From: Colletes latitarsis
Taxonomy: Eukaryota; Arthropoda; Insecta; Hymenoptera; Colletidae
Reading direction: 5' to 3'
Length of the DNA stretch: 64,000 nucleotides
Assembly (NCBI RefSeq): GCF_051014445.1
Contig: NW_027488366.1
Span: 28,228,001 to 28,292,000, forward strand
Below are positions 47,036 to 60,896 of the stretch, one piece after another; within the stretch, counting starts at the first letter, position 1, and each line of letters starts with the position of its first letter. The notes under the pieces were generated by a model. It did not search any database and was not told the DNA's origin. It was given only the letters and a program-made list of their open reading frames with translations. Both the position numbers and the translations under genes were made by a program.

Positions 47036-50000
47036 AGGCTTGGTTCACGTAGTAATGTGGTACCACACTGAAACATTCAATTAAACCTGATCTTGATAAA
47101 TATTTGAGAGGATAACGCATGTTAGGTTTGGGTTAAGTCTAGGATTTGCCCTCATCAGGCTCATACTTTCGCATATTTCTCATACATCATGGCTAGATCC
47201 TGGGTTTTTTCTGGTTTGGATCACGTAGTAGTGTGGTACCACACTGAAACAGTCCATTAAACATGGTTTGGATCAATATTTTAGAGGATAACGCATCTTA
47301 GGTCTGGGTTAGGTCTAAGATTTGCCCTCATCAGGCTCACAGTTTCGCGTTTTTCACATACTTGTTAAACAGATCCTGTGTTTTTTCTGGTTTGGATCAC
47401 GAAGTAGTGTGGGACCACACTGAAACAGTCCATTAAACCTGGTTTCGCTCAATATTTTAGAGGATAACGCATGTTAGGTCTAGGTTAGGTCTGGGATTTG
47501 CTCTCATCAGGCTCATTCTTTCGCATATTTCTCATACTTGATGGCTAGATCCTGGGCTTTTTCTGGATTGCATCACGTAGTAATGTAGTACCACACTGAA
47601 ACAGTCGATTAAACCTGGTTTCGATCAATATTTTAGAGGATAACGCATGTTAGGTCTAGGTTAGCCCTGGGATTTTCACTCATCAGACTCATACTTTCGC
47701 ATTCTTCACATACTTGTTGAACTGATCCTGGGTTTTTTCTGGTTTGGATCACGTAGTAATGTGGTACCACACTGAAACAGTCGATTAAACCTGGTTTCGA
47801 CCAATATTTTAGAGGATAACGCATGTTTGGCCTAGGTAAGGCGTGGGATTTTCATTTATCAGACTCATACTTTCGCATTCTTCACATACTTGTTGAACGG
47901 ATTCTGGGTTTTTTCTGGTTCGGGTCACGTAGTAGTGTGATACCACACTGAAACAGTCGATTAAACCTGGTTCCGATCAATATTTTAGAGGATAACGCAT
48001 GTTAGGTCTAGGATAGCCCTGGGATTTGCCCTCATCAGGCTCACACTTTCGCGTTTTTCACATACTCGTTGAACAGATCCTGGGTTATTTTCTGGTTTGG
48101 ATCACATAGTAATGTGGTACCACACTGAAACAGTCGATTAAACCAGGTTTCGATCAATATCTTTGAGGATAACGCATGTTAGGTCTAGGTTAGGCCTTGG
48201 AATTTCACTCATCAGACTCATACTTTCGCATTCTTCACATACTTGTTGAACGGATCCTGGGTTTTTTCTGGTTCGGATCACGTCGTAATGTGGGATCACA
48301 CTGAAACAGTCAATTAAACCTGGTTTCGATCAATATTTTAAAGAATAATTCATGTTAGGTCTAGGTTAGGTCTGGGATTTGCTCTCATCAGGCTCATTCT
48401 TTCGCATATTTCTCATACTTGATGGCTAGATCCTGGGTTTTTTCTAGATTGCATCACGTAGTAATGAAGTGCAACACTGAAACAGTCGATTAAACCTGGT
48501 TTCCATCAATATCTTAGAGGACAACGCAAGTCAGGTCTGGGATATGTCTGGGATTTGCCCTCATCAGGCTCATACTTTCGCGTTTTTCACATACTTGTTG
48601 AACAGATCCTGGGTTTTTTCAGGTTTGGATCACGTTGTAGTGTGGTACCACACTGAAACGGTAAATTAAACCTGGTTTCGATCAATATTTTAGAGGATAA
48701 CGCAAGTTAGGTCTGGGATAGGTCTGGGATTTGCCCTCATCAGGCTCATACTTTCGCATTCTTCACATACTTGTTGAACTGATCCTGGGTTTTTTCTGGT
48801 TTGGATCACGTAGTAATGTGGTACCACACTGAAACAGTCGATTAAACCTGGTTTCGATCAATATTTTAGAGGATAACGCATGTTAGGTCTAGGTTAGCCC
48901 TGGGATTTGCCCTCATCAGACTCATACTTTCGCATTCTTCACATACTTGTTGAACAGATCCTGGGTTTTTTCTGGTTTGGATCACGAAGTAGTGTGGTAC
49001 CACACTGAAACAGTCCATTAAACCTGGTTTCGCTCAATATTTTAGAGGATAACGCATGTTAGGTCTAGGTTAGGTCTGGGATTTGCTCTCATCAGGCTCA
49101 TTCTTTCGCATATTTCTCATACTTGATGGCTAGATCCTGGGCTTTTTCTGGATTGCATCACGTAGTAATGTAGTACCACACTGAAACAGTCAATGAAACC
49201 TGGTTTCCATCAATATTTTAGAGGACAACGCAAGTTAGGTCTAGGTAAGGCCTGAGATTTTCACTGATCAGACTCATACTTTCGCATCCTTCACATACTT
49301 GTTGAACGGATTCTGGGTTTTTTCTGGTTTGGATCACGTAGTAATGTGGTACCACACTGAAACGGTCAATAAACCTGGTTTCGATCAATATTTTAGAGGA
49401 TAACGCAAGTTAGGTCTGGGATAGGTCTGGGATTTGCCCACATCAGGCTCATACTTTCGCGTTTTTCACATACTTGTTGAACAGATGATGGGTTTTTTCT
49501 GGTTTGGGTCACGTAGTAGTGTGATACCACACTGAAACAGTCGATTAAACCTGGCTTCGATCAATATTTTAGTGGATAACGCATGTTAGGTCTAGGTTAG
49601 CACTGGGATTTTCACTCATCAGACTCATACTTTCGCATTCTTCACATACTTGTTGAACTGATCCTGGGTTTTTTCTGGTTTGGATCACGTAGTAATGTGG
49701 TACCACACTGAAACAGTCGATTAAACCTGGTTTCGATCAATATTTTAGAGGATAACGCATGTTAGGTCTAGGTTAGCCGTGGGATTTTCACTCATCAGAC
49801 TCATACTTTCGCACACTTCACATACTCCTTGAACAGATCCTGGGTTATTTTCTGGTTTGGATCACATAGTAATGTGGTACCACACTGAAGCAGTCGATTA
49901 AACCAGGTTTCGATCAATATTTTAGAGGATAACGCATGTTAGGTCTAGGTTAGGCCTGGGATTTTCACTCATCAGACTCATACTTTCGCATTCTTCACAT

Positions 50001-51902
50001 ACTTGTTGAACGGATCCTGGGTTTTTTCTGGTTTGGATCACGTAGTAATGTGGGACCACACTGAAACATTCAATGAAACCTGGTCTGGATAAATATTTTA
50101 GAGGATAACGCATCTTAGGTCTGGGTTAGGCCTGGGATTTGCCCTCATCAGGCTCATACTTTCGCATGTTTCTCATACTTCATGGCTAGATCCTGGGCTG
50201 TTTCTGGATTGTATCACGTAGTAATGTGGTACCACGCTGAAACAGTCAATTAAACCTGGTTTCGATTAATATTTTAGAGGATAACGCATGTTAGGTCTAG
50301 GTTAGGGCTGGGATTTGCTCTCATCAGGCTCATTCTTTCGCATATTTCTCATACTTGATGGCTAGATCCTGGGCTTTTCCTGGATTGCATCACGTAGTAA
50401 TGTAGTACCACACTGAAACAGTCAATGAAACCTGGTTTCCATCAATGTTTTAGAGGACGACGCAAGTTAGGTCTAGGTAAGGCCTGAGATTTTCACTGAC
50501 CAGACTCATACTTTCGCATTCTTCACATACTTGTTGAACGGATCCTGGGTTTTTTCTAGTTTGGATCACGCAGTAATGTGGTACCACACTGAAACATTCA
50601 ATTAAACCTGGTCTTGATAAATATTTTAGAGGATAACGCAAGTTAGGTCTGGGATAGGTCTAGGATTTGCCCTCATCAGACTCATACTTTCGCATTCTTC
50701 ACATACTTGTTGAACGGATCCTGGGTTATTTCTGGTTTGGAACATGCAGTAATGTTGGACCACACTGAAACAGTCAATTAAACCTGGTTTCGATCAATAT
50801 TTTAGAGAATAATTCATGTTAGGTCTAGGTTAGGTCCGGGATTTGCTCTCATCAGGCTCATTCTTTCGCATATTTCTCATACATGTTGAACAGATCCTGG
50901 GTTTTTTCTGGTTTGGATCACGTAGTAATGTTGGACCACACTGAAGCAATCAATTAAACCTGGTCTTGATAAATATTTTAGAGGATAACGCATGTTAGGT
51001 CTGGGTTAGGTCTAGGATTTGCCCTCATCAGGCTCATACTTTCGCATATTTCTCATACTTCAAGGCTAGACCCTGGGCTGTTTCTGGATTGTATCACGTA
51101 GTAATGTGGTACCACGCTGAAACAGACGATTAAACCAGGATTCGATCAATATTTTTGGGGATAACGCATGTTAGGTCTAGGTTAGGCCTGGGATTTTCAC
51201 TCATCAGACTCATACTTTCGCATTCTTCACATACTTGTTGAACAGATCCTGGGTTTTTTCTGGTTTGGATCACGAAGCAGTGTGGTACCACACTGAAACA
51301 GTCCATTAAACCTGGTTTCGCTCAATATTTTAGAGGATAACGCATGTAAAGTCTAGGTTAGGTCTGGGAATTGCTCTCATCAGGCTCATTCTTTCGCATA
51401 TTTCTCATACTTGATGGCTAGATCCTGGGTATTTTCTAATTTGGATCACGTAGTAATGTGGTACCACACTGAAACAGTCGATTAAACCTGGTTTCGATCA
51501 ATATTTTAGAGGATAACGCATGATAAGTCTGCGATTGGTCTGGGATTTGACCTCATCAGACTCATACTTTCGCACACTTCACATACTCGTTGAACAGATC
51601 CTGGGCTATTTTCTGGTTTGGATCACATAGTAATGTGGTACCACACTGAAACAGACGATTAAACCAGGTTTCGATCAATATTTTTGAGGATAACGCATGT
51701 TAGGTCTAGGTTAGGCCTGGGATTTTCACTCATCAGACTCATACTTTCGCATTCTTCACATACTTGTTGAACGGATCCTGGGTTTTTTCTGGTTTGGATC
51801 ACGTAGTAATGTGGGACCACACTGAAACAGCCAGTTAAACCTGGTTTCGATCAATATTTTAGAGAATAATTCATGTTAGGTCTAGGTCAGGTCTGGGATT
51901 TG
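47036..51902 (+). repeat. Large block Y, right version, with a two-unit insertion
   Basis: Partner of 41.58-46.27 kb. Between about 47.82 and 48.2 kb it carries two extra units (353 bp), including GGTTCGGGTCACGTAGTAGTG and GGTTCCGATC, which resemble 26.05-26.16 kb. It lacks the doubled type G unit at 41.8-42.1 kb. The rest is nearly identical, with TTTTTGAGG versus TTTTTGGGG near 51.16 kb and CATGTAG versus CATGCAG near 50.74 kb. Confidence 0.87.
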
Positions 51903-53401
51903 CTCTCATCAGGCTCATTCTTTCGCATATTTCTCATACTTGATGGCAAGATCCTGGGTTTTTTCTGGTTTGGATCACGTAGTAATGTGGTACCACACTG
52001 AAACAGTCGATTAAAGCTGGTTTCGATCAATATTTTAGAGGATAACGCATGTTAAGTCTGGGATTGGTCTGGGATTTGACCTCATCAGACTCATACTTTC
52101 GCACACTTCACATACTCGTTGAACAGATCCTGGGTTATTTTCAGGTTTGGATCACATAGTAATGTGGTACCACACTGAAACAGACGATTAAACCAGGTTT
52201 CGATCAATATTTTTGAGGATAACGCATGTTAGGTCTAGGTTAGGCCTGGGATTTTCACTCATCAGACTCATACTTTCGCATTCTTCACATACTTGTTGAA
52301 CGGATCCTGGGTTTTTTCTGGTTTGGATCACGTAGTAATGTGGGACCACACTGAAACAGCCAATTAAACCTGGTTTCGATCAATATTTTAGAGAATAATT
52401 CATGTTAGGTCTAGGTTAGGTCTGGGATTTGCCCTCATCAGGCTCATACTTTCGCATATTTCTCATACTTCAAGGCTAGACCCTGGGCTGTTTCTGAAAT
52501 GTATCACGTAGTAATGTGGTACCACGCTGAAACAGTCAATTAAACCTGGTTTCGATCAATATTTTAGAGGATAACGCAAGTTAGGTCTGGGATAGGTCTA
52601 GGATTTGCCCTCATCAGGCTCTTACTTTCGCATATTTCTCATACTTCATGGCTAGATCCTGGGCTATTTCTGGATTGGATCACGTAGTAAAGTGGTGCCA
52701 CACTGAAACATTCAATGAAACCTGGTCTGGATAAATATTTTAGAGGATAACGCATCTTAGGTCTGGGTTAGGTCTAAGATTTGCCCTCATCAGGCTCACA
52801 GTTTAGCGTTTTTCACATACTTGTTGAACAGATCCTGGGTTTTTTCTGGTTTGGATCACGAAGTAGTGTGGTACCACACTGAAACAGTCCATTAAACCTG
52901 GTTTCGCTCAATATATTAGAGGATAACGCATGTAAGGTCTAGGTTAGGTCTGGGATTTGCTCCCATCAGGCTCATTCTTTCGTATATTTCTCATACTTGA
53001 TGGCTAGATCCTGGGTTTTTTCTGGTTTGGATCACGTAGTAATGTGGTACCACACTGAAACAGTCCATTAAACCTGGTTTCGATCAATATTTTAGAGGAT
53101 AACGCAAGTTAAGTCTGGGAATGGTCTGGGATTTGACCTCATCAGACTCATACTTTCGCACACCTCACATACTCGTTGAACAGATCCTGGGTTATTTTCT
53201 GGTTTGGATCACATAGTAATGTGGTACCACACGGAAACAGTCGATTAAACCAGGTTTCGATCAATATTTTTGAGGATAACGCATGTTAGGTCTAGGTTAG
53301 GCCTGGGATTTTCACCCATCAGACTCATACTTTCGCATTCTTCACATACTTGTTGAACGGATCCTGGGTTTTTTCTGGTTTGGATCACGTAGTAATGTGG
53401 T
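51903..53401 (+). repeat. Units following block Y, including a diverged 3-unit re-duplication
   Basis: About 8 units. 51.96-52.43 kb resembles the preceding 51.43-51.90 kb three units earlier (TTAAAGCTGG, TTAAGTCTGGGATTGG, CACACTTCACATACTCG, CAGACGATTAAACC). It then rejoins the 46.27-46.36 kb sequence at 6,163 bp (35 units plus 3), where the two share CTGAAATGTATCACG. No gene or insertion is present. Confidence 0.8.
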
Positions 53402-55933
53402 ACCACACTGAAACATTCAAGTAAACCTGTTTTCGATCAATATTTTAGAGAATAATTCATGTTAGGTCTAGGATAGGTCTGGGATTTGCTCTCATCAGGC
53501 TCATTCTTTCGCATATTTCTCATACATGTTGAACAGATCCTGGGTTTTTTCGGGTTTGGTTCACGTAGTAATGTGGTACCACACTGAAACATTCAATTAA
53601 ACCTTTTCTTGATAAATATTTTAGAGGATAACGCATGTTAGGTTTGGGTTAGGTCTAGGATTTGCCCTCATCAGGCTCATACTTTCGCATATATCTCATA
53701 CTTCATGGCTAGAGCCTGGGCAGTTTCTGGATTGTATCAGGTAGTAAAGTGGTACCACACTGAAACATTCAATGAAACCTGGTCTGGATAAATATTTTAG
53801 AGGATAACGCATCTTAGGTCTGGGTTAGGTCTAAGATTTGCCCTCATCAGTCTCACAGTTTAGCGTTTTTCACATACTTCTTGAACAGATCCTGGGCTTT
53901 CTCTGGTTTGGATCACGAAGTAGTGTGGTACCACACTGAAACAGTCCATTAAACCTGGTTTCGCTCAATATTTTAGAGGATAACGCATGTTAGGTCTAGG
54001 TTAGGTCTGGTATTTGCTGCCATCAGGCTCATTCTTTCGCATGTTTCTCATACATGATGGCTAGATCCTGGGCTTTTTCTGGATTGCATCACGTAGTAAT
54101 GAAGTACAACACTGAAACAGTCAATTAAACCTGGTTTCCATCAATATTCTAGAGGACAACGCATGTTAGGTCTAGGTTAGGCCTGGGATTTGCCCTCATC
54201 AGGGTCATACTGTCGCAGTATTAACATACTTGTTGAACGGATCCTGGGTTTTTTCAGGCTTGGTTCACGTAGTAATGTGGTACCACACTGAAACATTCAA
54301 TTAAACCTGGTCTTGATAAATATTTTAGAGGATAACGCATGTTAGGTTTGGGTTAGGTCTAGGATTTGCCCTCATCAGGCTCATACTTTCGCATATTTCT
54401 CATACTTGATGGCTAGATCCTGGGCTGTTTCTGGATTGTATCACGTAGTAATGTGGCGCCACGCTGAAACAGTCGATTAAACCTGGTTTCGATCAATATT
54501 TTCGAGGATAACGCAATTCAAGTCTGGGATAGGTCTGGGATTTGACCTCATCAGACTCATACTTTCGCGTTTTTCACATACTTGTTGAACAGATCCTGGG
54601 TTTTTTCTGGTTTGGATCACGTAGTAATGTGTGGCCACACTGAAACAGTCAAGTAAACCTGGTTTCGATCAATATTTTAGAGAATAATTCATGTTAGGTC
54701 TAGGTTAGGTCTGGGATTTGCCCTCGTCAGGCTCATTCTTTCGCATATTTCTCATACTTGATGGCTAGATCCTGGGCTTTTTCTGGATTGCATCACGTAG
54801 TAATGAAGTACAACACTGAAACAGTTAATTAAACCTGGTTTCGATCAATATTTTAGAGAATAATACATGCTAGGTCTAGGTTAGGTCTGGGATTTGCCCT
54901 CATCAGGCTCATACTTTCGCATATTTCTCATACTGCATGGCTAGATCCTGGGCTGTTTCTGGATTGGATCACGTAGTGATGAAGTACAACAACGAAACAG
55001 TCAATTAAACCTGGTCTTGATAAATATTTTAGAGGATAACGCATGTTAGGTTTGGGTTAGGTCTAGGATTTGCCCTCATCAGGCTCATACTTTTGCATAT
55101 TTCACATACTTCATGGCTAGATCCTGGGCTGTTTCTGGATTGTATCACGTAGTAATGTGGTACCACGCTGAAACAGTCGATTAAACCTGGTTTCGATCAA
55201 TATTTTAGAGGATAACACAAGTTAAGTCTGGGATAGGTCTGGGATTTGACCTCATCAGACTCATACTTTCGCATTCTTCACATACTTGTTGAACGGATCC
55301 TGGGTTATTTCTGGTTTGGATCACGTAGTAATGTGGGACCACACTGAAACAGTCAATTAAACCTGGTTTCGATCAATATTTTAGAGAATAATTCATGTTA
55401 GGTCTATGTTAGGTTTGGGATTTGCTGTCATCAGGCTCATTCTTTCGCATATTTCTCATACTTGATGGATAGATCCTGGGCTTTTTCTGGATTGCATCAC
55501 GTAGTAATGTAGTACCACACTGAAACAGTCAATGAAATCTGGTTTCCATCAATATCTTAGAGGACAACGCAAGTTAGGTCTGGGATATGTGTGGGATTTG
55601 CCCTCATCAGGCTCATACTTTCGCGTTTTTCACATACTTGTTGAACAGATCCTGGATTTTTTCTGGTTTGGATCACGTAGTAGTGTGGTACCACGCTGAA
55701 ACAGTCCATTAAACCTGGTTTGGATTAATATTTTAGAGGATAACGCATGTTAGGTCTAGGTTAGGCCTGGGATTTTCACTCATCAGACTCATACTTTCGC
55801 ATTCTTCACATACTTGTTGAACGGATCCTGGGTTATTTCTGGTTTGGATCACGTAGTAATGTGGGTCCACACTGAAACAGTCAATTAAACCTGGTTTCGA
55901 TCAATATCTTAGAGAATAATTCATGTTAGGTCT
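53402..55933 (+). repeat. Block Z, copy 1
   Basis: About 14 units. 53,402-54,715 recurs at 57,450-58,763 (4,048 bp, exactly 23 units). 54,016-55,616 recurs at 58,768-60,368 (4,752 bp, exactly 27 units). About 53.45-55.93 kb recurs at 61.19-63.68 kb (7,744 bp, exactly 44 units). Markers are CCTTTTCTTGATAAATATT, GTATCAGGTAGTAAAG, CTGTCGCAG, GCAATTCAAGTCTGGG, TAATACATGCTAGG and CATACTGCATGG. Confidence 0.9.
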
Positions 55934-57449
55934 ATGTTAGGTCTGGGATTTCCTCTCATCAGGCTCATTCTTTCGCATATTTCTCATACTTGATGGCTAG
56001 ATCGTGGGCTGTTTCTGGATTGTATCACGTAGTAATGTGGCACCACGCTGAAACAGTCGATTAAACCTGGTTTCGATTAATATTTTAGAGGATAACGCAA
56101 GTTAAGTCTGGGATAGGTCTGGGATTTGACCTCATCAGACTCATACTTTCGCGTTTTTCACATACTTGGTGAACAGATCCTGGGTTTTTTCTGGTTTGGA
56201 TCACGTAGTAATGTGGGAGCACACTGAAACAGTCAAGTAAACCTGGTTTCGATCAATATTTTAGAGAATAATTCATGTTAGGTCTAGGTTAGGTCTGGGA
56301 TTTGCTCTCATCAGGCTCATTCTTTCGCATATTTCTCATACATGTTGAACAGATCCTGGGTTTTTTCTGGTTTGGATCACGTAGTAATGTGGGACCACAC
56401 TGAAACAATCAATTAAACCTGATCTTGATAAATATTTTAGAGGATAACGCATGTTAGGTCTGCGTTAGGTCTAGGATTTGCCCTCATCAGGCTCATACTT
56501 TCGCATATTTCTCATACTTCATGGCTAGATCCTGGGCTGTTTCTGGATTGGATCACGTAGTAATGTGGTACCACGCTGAAACAGTCAATTAAACCTGGTT
56601 TCGATCAATATTTTAGTGGATAATGCAAGTTAGGTCTGGGATAGGTCTAGGATTTGCCCTCATCAGGCTCTTACTTTCGCATATTTCTCATACTTCATAG
56701 CTAGATCCTGGGCTATTTCTGGATTGGATCACGTAGCAGAGTGGTACCACACTGAAACATTCAATGAAACCTGGTCTGGATAAATATTTTAGAGGATAGC
56801 GCATCTTATGTCTGGGTTAGGTCTAAGATTTGCCCTCATCAGGCTCACAGTTTAGCGTTTTTCACATACTTGCTGAACAGCTCCTGGGCTTTTTCTGGTT
56901 TGGATCACGAAGTAGTGTGCTCCCTCACTGAAACAGTCCATTAAACCTGGTTTCGCTCAATATTTTAGAGGATAACGCATGTTAGGTCTAGGTTAGGTCT
57001 GGGATTTGCTCTCATCAGGCTCATTCTTTCGCATATTTCTCATACTTGATGGCTAGATCCTGGGCTTTTTCTGGATTGCATCACGTAGTAATGTAGTACC
57101 ACACTGAAACAGTCAATGAAACCTGGTTTCCATCAATATTTTAGAGGACAACGCAAGTTAGGTCTAGGTAAGGCCTGAGATTTTCACTGATCAGACTCAT
57201 ACTTTCGCATTCTTCACATACTTGTTGAACGGATCCTGGGTTTTTTCTGGTTTGGTTCTCGTAGTAATGTGGTACCACACAGAAACATTCAATTAAACCA
57301 GGTCTTGATAAATATTTTAGAGGATAACGCAAGTTAAGTCTGAGATAGGTCTGGGATTTGACCTCATCAGACACATACTTTCGCGTTTTTCACATACTTG
57401 GTGAACAGATCCTGGGTTTTTTCAGGTTTGGATCACATAGTAATGTGGT
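55934..57449 (+). repeat. About 8.6 units between block Z copies
   Basis: Mixed types E, B, G and C. GATCGTGGGCTGTTTC with GTGGCACCACGCTG at about 56.0 kb recurs at 60.40 kb (4,400 bp, 25 units) and 63.92 kb (a further 3,520 bp, 20 units). The dyad of the unit near 56.91 kb has decayed to GTGTGCTCCCTCACTG, the most eroded version I saw. No gene or insertion is present. Confidence 0.82.
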
Positions 57450-58767
57450 AGCACACTGAAACATTCAAGTAAACCTGTTTTCGATCAATATTTTAGAGAA
57501 TAATTCATGTTAGGTCTAGGATAGGTCTGGGATTTGCTCTCATCAGGCTCATTCTTTCACATATTTCTCATACATGTTGAACAGATCCTGGGTTTTTTCG
57601 GGTTTGGTTCACGTAGTAATGTGGTACCACACTGAAACATTCAATTAAACCTTTTCTTGATAAATATTTTAGAGGATAACGCATTATAGGTTTGGGTTAG
57701 GTCTAGGATTTGCCCTCATCAGGCTCATACTTTCGCATATATCTCATACTTCATGGCTAGATCCTGGGCTGTTTCTGGATTGTATCAGGTAGTAAAGTGG
57801 TACCACACTGAAACATTCAATGAAACCTGGTCTGGATAAATATTTTAGAGGATAACGCATCTTAGGTCTGGGTTAGGTCTAAGATTTGCCCTCATCAGTC
57901 TCACAGTTTAGCGTTTTTCACATACTTCTTGAACAGATCCTGGGCTTTCTCTGGTTTGGATCACGAAGTAGTGTGGTACCACACTGAAACAGTCCATTAA
58001 ACCTGGTTTCGCTGAATATTTTAGAGGATAACGCATGTTAGGTCTAGGTTAGGTCTGGTATTTGCTCCCATCAGGCTAATTCTTTCGCATGTTTCTCATA
58101 CATGATGGCTAGATCCTGGGCTTTTTCTGGATTGCATCACGTAGTAATGAAGTACAACACTGAAACAGTCAATTAAACCTGGTTTCCATCAATATTCTAG
58201 AGGACAACGCATGTTAGGTCTAGGTTAGGCCTGGGATTTGCCCTCATCAGGGTCATACTGTCGCAGTTTTAACATACTTGTTGAACGGATCCTGGGTTTT
58301 TTCAGGCTTGGTTCACGTAGTAATGTGGTACCACACTGAAACATTCAATTAAACCTGGTCTTGATAAATATTTTAGAGGATAACGCATGTTAGGTTTGGG
58401 TTAGGTCTAGGATTTGCCCTCATCAGGCTCATACTTTCGCATATTTCTCATACTTGATGGCTAGATCCTGGGCTGTTTCTGGATTGTATCACGTAGTAAT
58501 GTGGTACCACGCTGAAACAGTCGATTAAACCTGGTTTCGATCAATATTTTCGAGGATAACGCAATTCAAGTCTGGGATAGGTCTGGGATTTGACCTCATC
58601 AGACTCATACTTTCGCGTTTTTCACATACTTGTTGAACAGATCCTGGGTTTTTTCTGGTTTGGATCACGTAGTAATGTGGGGCCACACTGAAACAGTCAA
58701 GTAAACCTGGTTTCGATCAATATTTTAGAGAATAATTCATGTTAGGTCTAGGTTAGGTCTGGGATTT
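57450..58767 (+). repeat. Block Z, copy 2 (partial)
   Basis: Matches 53,402-54,715 at exactly 23 units and 61,194-62,460 at exactly 21 units. It stops at GGGATTTGCTGCCATC, where the sequence jumps back four units and repeats. Differences include GTGGTAGCACAC near 57.45 kb and CTTTCACATATTTC near 57.56 kb, where CpG in TTCGC became CA. Confidence 0.87.
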
Positions 58768-59471
58768 GCTGCCATCAGGCTCATTCTTTCGCATGTTTCT
58801 CATACATGATGGCTAGATCCTGGGCTTTTTCTGGATTGCATCACGTAGTAATGAAGTACAACACTGAAACAGTCAATTAAACCTGGTTTCCATCAATATT
58901 CTAGAGGACAACGCATGTTAGGTCTAGGTTAGGCCTGGGATTTGCCCTCATCAGGGTCATACTGTCGCAGTTTTAACATACTTGTTGAACGGATCCTGGG
59001 TTTTTTCAGGCTTGGTTCACGTAGTAATGTGGTACCACACTGAAACATTCAATTAAACCTGGTCTTGATAAATATTTTAGAGGATAACGCATGTTAGGTT
59101 TGGGTTAGGTCTAGGATTTGCCCTCATCAGGCTCATACTTTCGCATATTTCTCATACTTGATGGCTAGATCCTGGGCTGTTTCTGGATTGTATCACGTAG
59201 TAATGTGGCACCACGCTGAAACAGTCGATTAAACCTGGTTTCGATCAATATTTTCGAGGATAACGCAATTCAAGTCTGGGATAGGTCTGGGATTTGACCT
59301 CATCAGACTCATACTTTCGCGTTTTTCACATACTTGTTGAACAGATCCTGGGTTTTTTCTGGTTTGGATCACGTAGTAATGTGTGGCCACACTGAAACAG
59401 TCAAGTAAACCTGGTTTCGATCAATATTTTAGAGAATAATTCATGTTAGGTCTAGGTTAGGTCTGGGATTT
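58064..59471 (+). repeat. Four-unit (704-bp) tandem duplication
   Basis: 58,064-58,767 and 58,768-59,471 are adjacent copies. CTGTCGCAG is at 58,258 and 58,962, exactly 704 apart. Differences include TCTGGTATTTGCTCCC versus TCTGGGATTTGCTGCC, GTGGTACCACGCTG versus GTGGCACCACGCTG and GTGGGGCCAC versus GTGTGGCCAC. The GTGTGGCCAC form matches 54,631, and CTGCCATC also matches 54.02 kb, so the second copy came from a block like copy 1 rather than its neighbour. Confidence 0.87.
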
Positions 59472-60061
59472 GCCATCGTCAGGCTCATTCTTTCGCATAT
59501 TTCTCATACTTGATGGCTAGATCCTGGGCTTTTTCTGGATTGCATCACGTAGTAATGAAGTACAACACTGAAACAGTTAATTAAACCTGGTTTCGATCAA
59601 TATTTTAGAGAATAATACATGCTAGGTCTAGGTTAGGTCTGGGATTTGCACTCATCAGGCTCATACTTTCGCATATTTCTCATACTGCATGGCTAGATCC
59701 TGGGCTGTTTCTGGATTGGATCACGTAGTGATGAAGTACAACAATGAAACAGTCAATTAAACCTGGTCTTGATAAATATTTTAGAGGATAACGCATGTTA
59801 GGTTTGGGTTAGGTCTAGGATTTGCCCTCATCAGGCTCATACTTTCGCATATTTCACATACTTCATGGCTAGATCCTGGGCTGTTTCTGGATTGTATCAC
59901 GTAGTAATGTGGTACCACGCTGAAACAGTCGATTAAACCTGGTTTCGATCAATATTTTAGAGGATAACACAAGTTAAGTCTGGGATAGGTCTGGGATTTG
60001 ACCTCATCAGACTCATACTTTCGCATTCTTCACATACTTGTTGAACGGATCCTGGGTTATT

Positions 60062-60896
60062 TCTGGTTTGGATCACGTAGTAATGTGGGACCACACTGAA
60101 ACAGTCAATTAAACCTGGTTTCGATCAATATTTTAGAGAATAATTCATGTTAGGTCTATGTTAGGTTTGGGATTTGCTGTCATCAGGCTCATTCTTTCGC
60201 ATATTTCTCATACTTGATGGATAGATCCTGGGCTTTTTCTGGATTTCATCACGTAGTAATGTAGTACCACACTGAAACAGTCAATGAAACCTGGTTTCCA
60301 TCAATATCTTAGAGGACAACGCAAGTTAGGTCTGGGATATGTCTGGGATTTGCCCTCATCAGGCTCATTCTTTCGCATATTTCTCATACTTGATGGCTAG
60401 ATCGTGGGCTGTTTCTGGATTGTATCACGTAGTAATGTGGCACCACGCTGAAACAGTCGATTAAACCTGGTTTCGATCAATATTTTAGAGGATAACGCAA
60501 GTTAAGTCTGGGATAGGTCTGGGATTTGACCTCATCAGACTCATACTTTCGCGTTTTTCACATACTTGGTGAACAGATCCTGGGTTTTTTCTGGTTTGGA
60601 TCACGTAGTAATGTGGGACCACACTGAAACAGTCAATTAAACCTGGTTTCGATCAATATTTTAGAGAATAATTCATGTTAGGTCTATGTTAGGTTTGGGA
60701 TTTGCTGTCATCAGGCTCATTCTTTCGCATATTTCTCATACTTGATGGATAGATCCTGGGCTTTTTCTGGATTTCATCACGTAGTAATGTAGTACCACAC
60801 TGAAACAGTCAATGAAACCTGGTTTCCATCAATATCTTAGAGGACAACGCAAGTTAGGTCTGGGATATGTCTGGGATTTGCCCTCATCAGGCTCAT
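60062..60896 (+). repeat. Three-unit tandem duplication with GGATTTCATCACG
   Basis: 60,062-60,368 matches 60,590-60,896 at 528 bp (3 units). The private GGATTTCATCACG is at 60,241 and 60,769. The equivalent positions in copies 1 and 3 (about 55.49 and 63.23 kb) read GGATTGCATCACG, so the substitution arose in this copy before the local duplication. Confidence 0.87.

Noticed and set aside
235..57374. About 38 open frames of 60-92 codons, mostly minus strand, with near-identical products
   Set aside because: They recur at multiples of the 176-bp unit, straddle unit junctions, start at the same ACGCAT and end where the unit phase forces a stop. They track satellite variants, not a gene family. 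No ribosome-binding, promoter or domain signal is evident, and no domain is recognisable.
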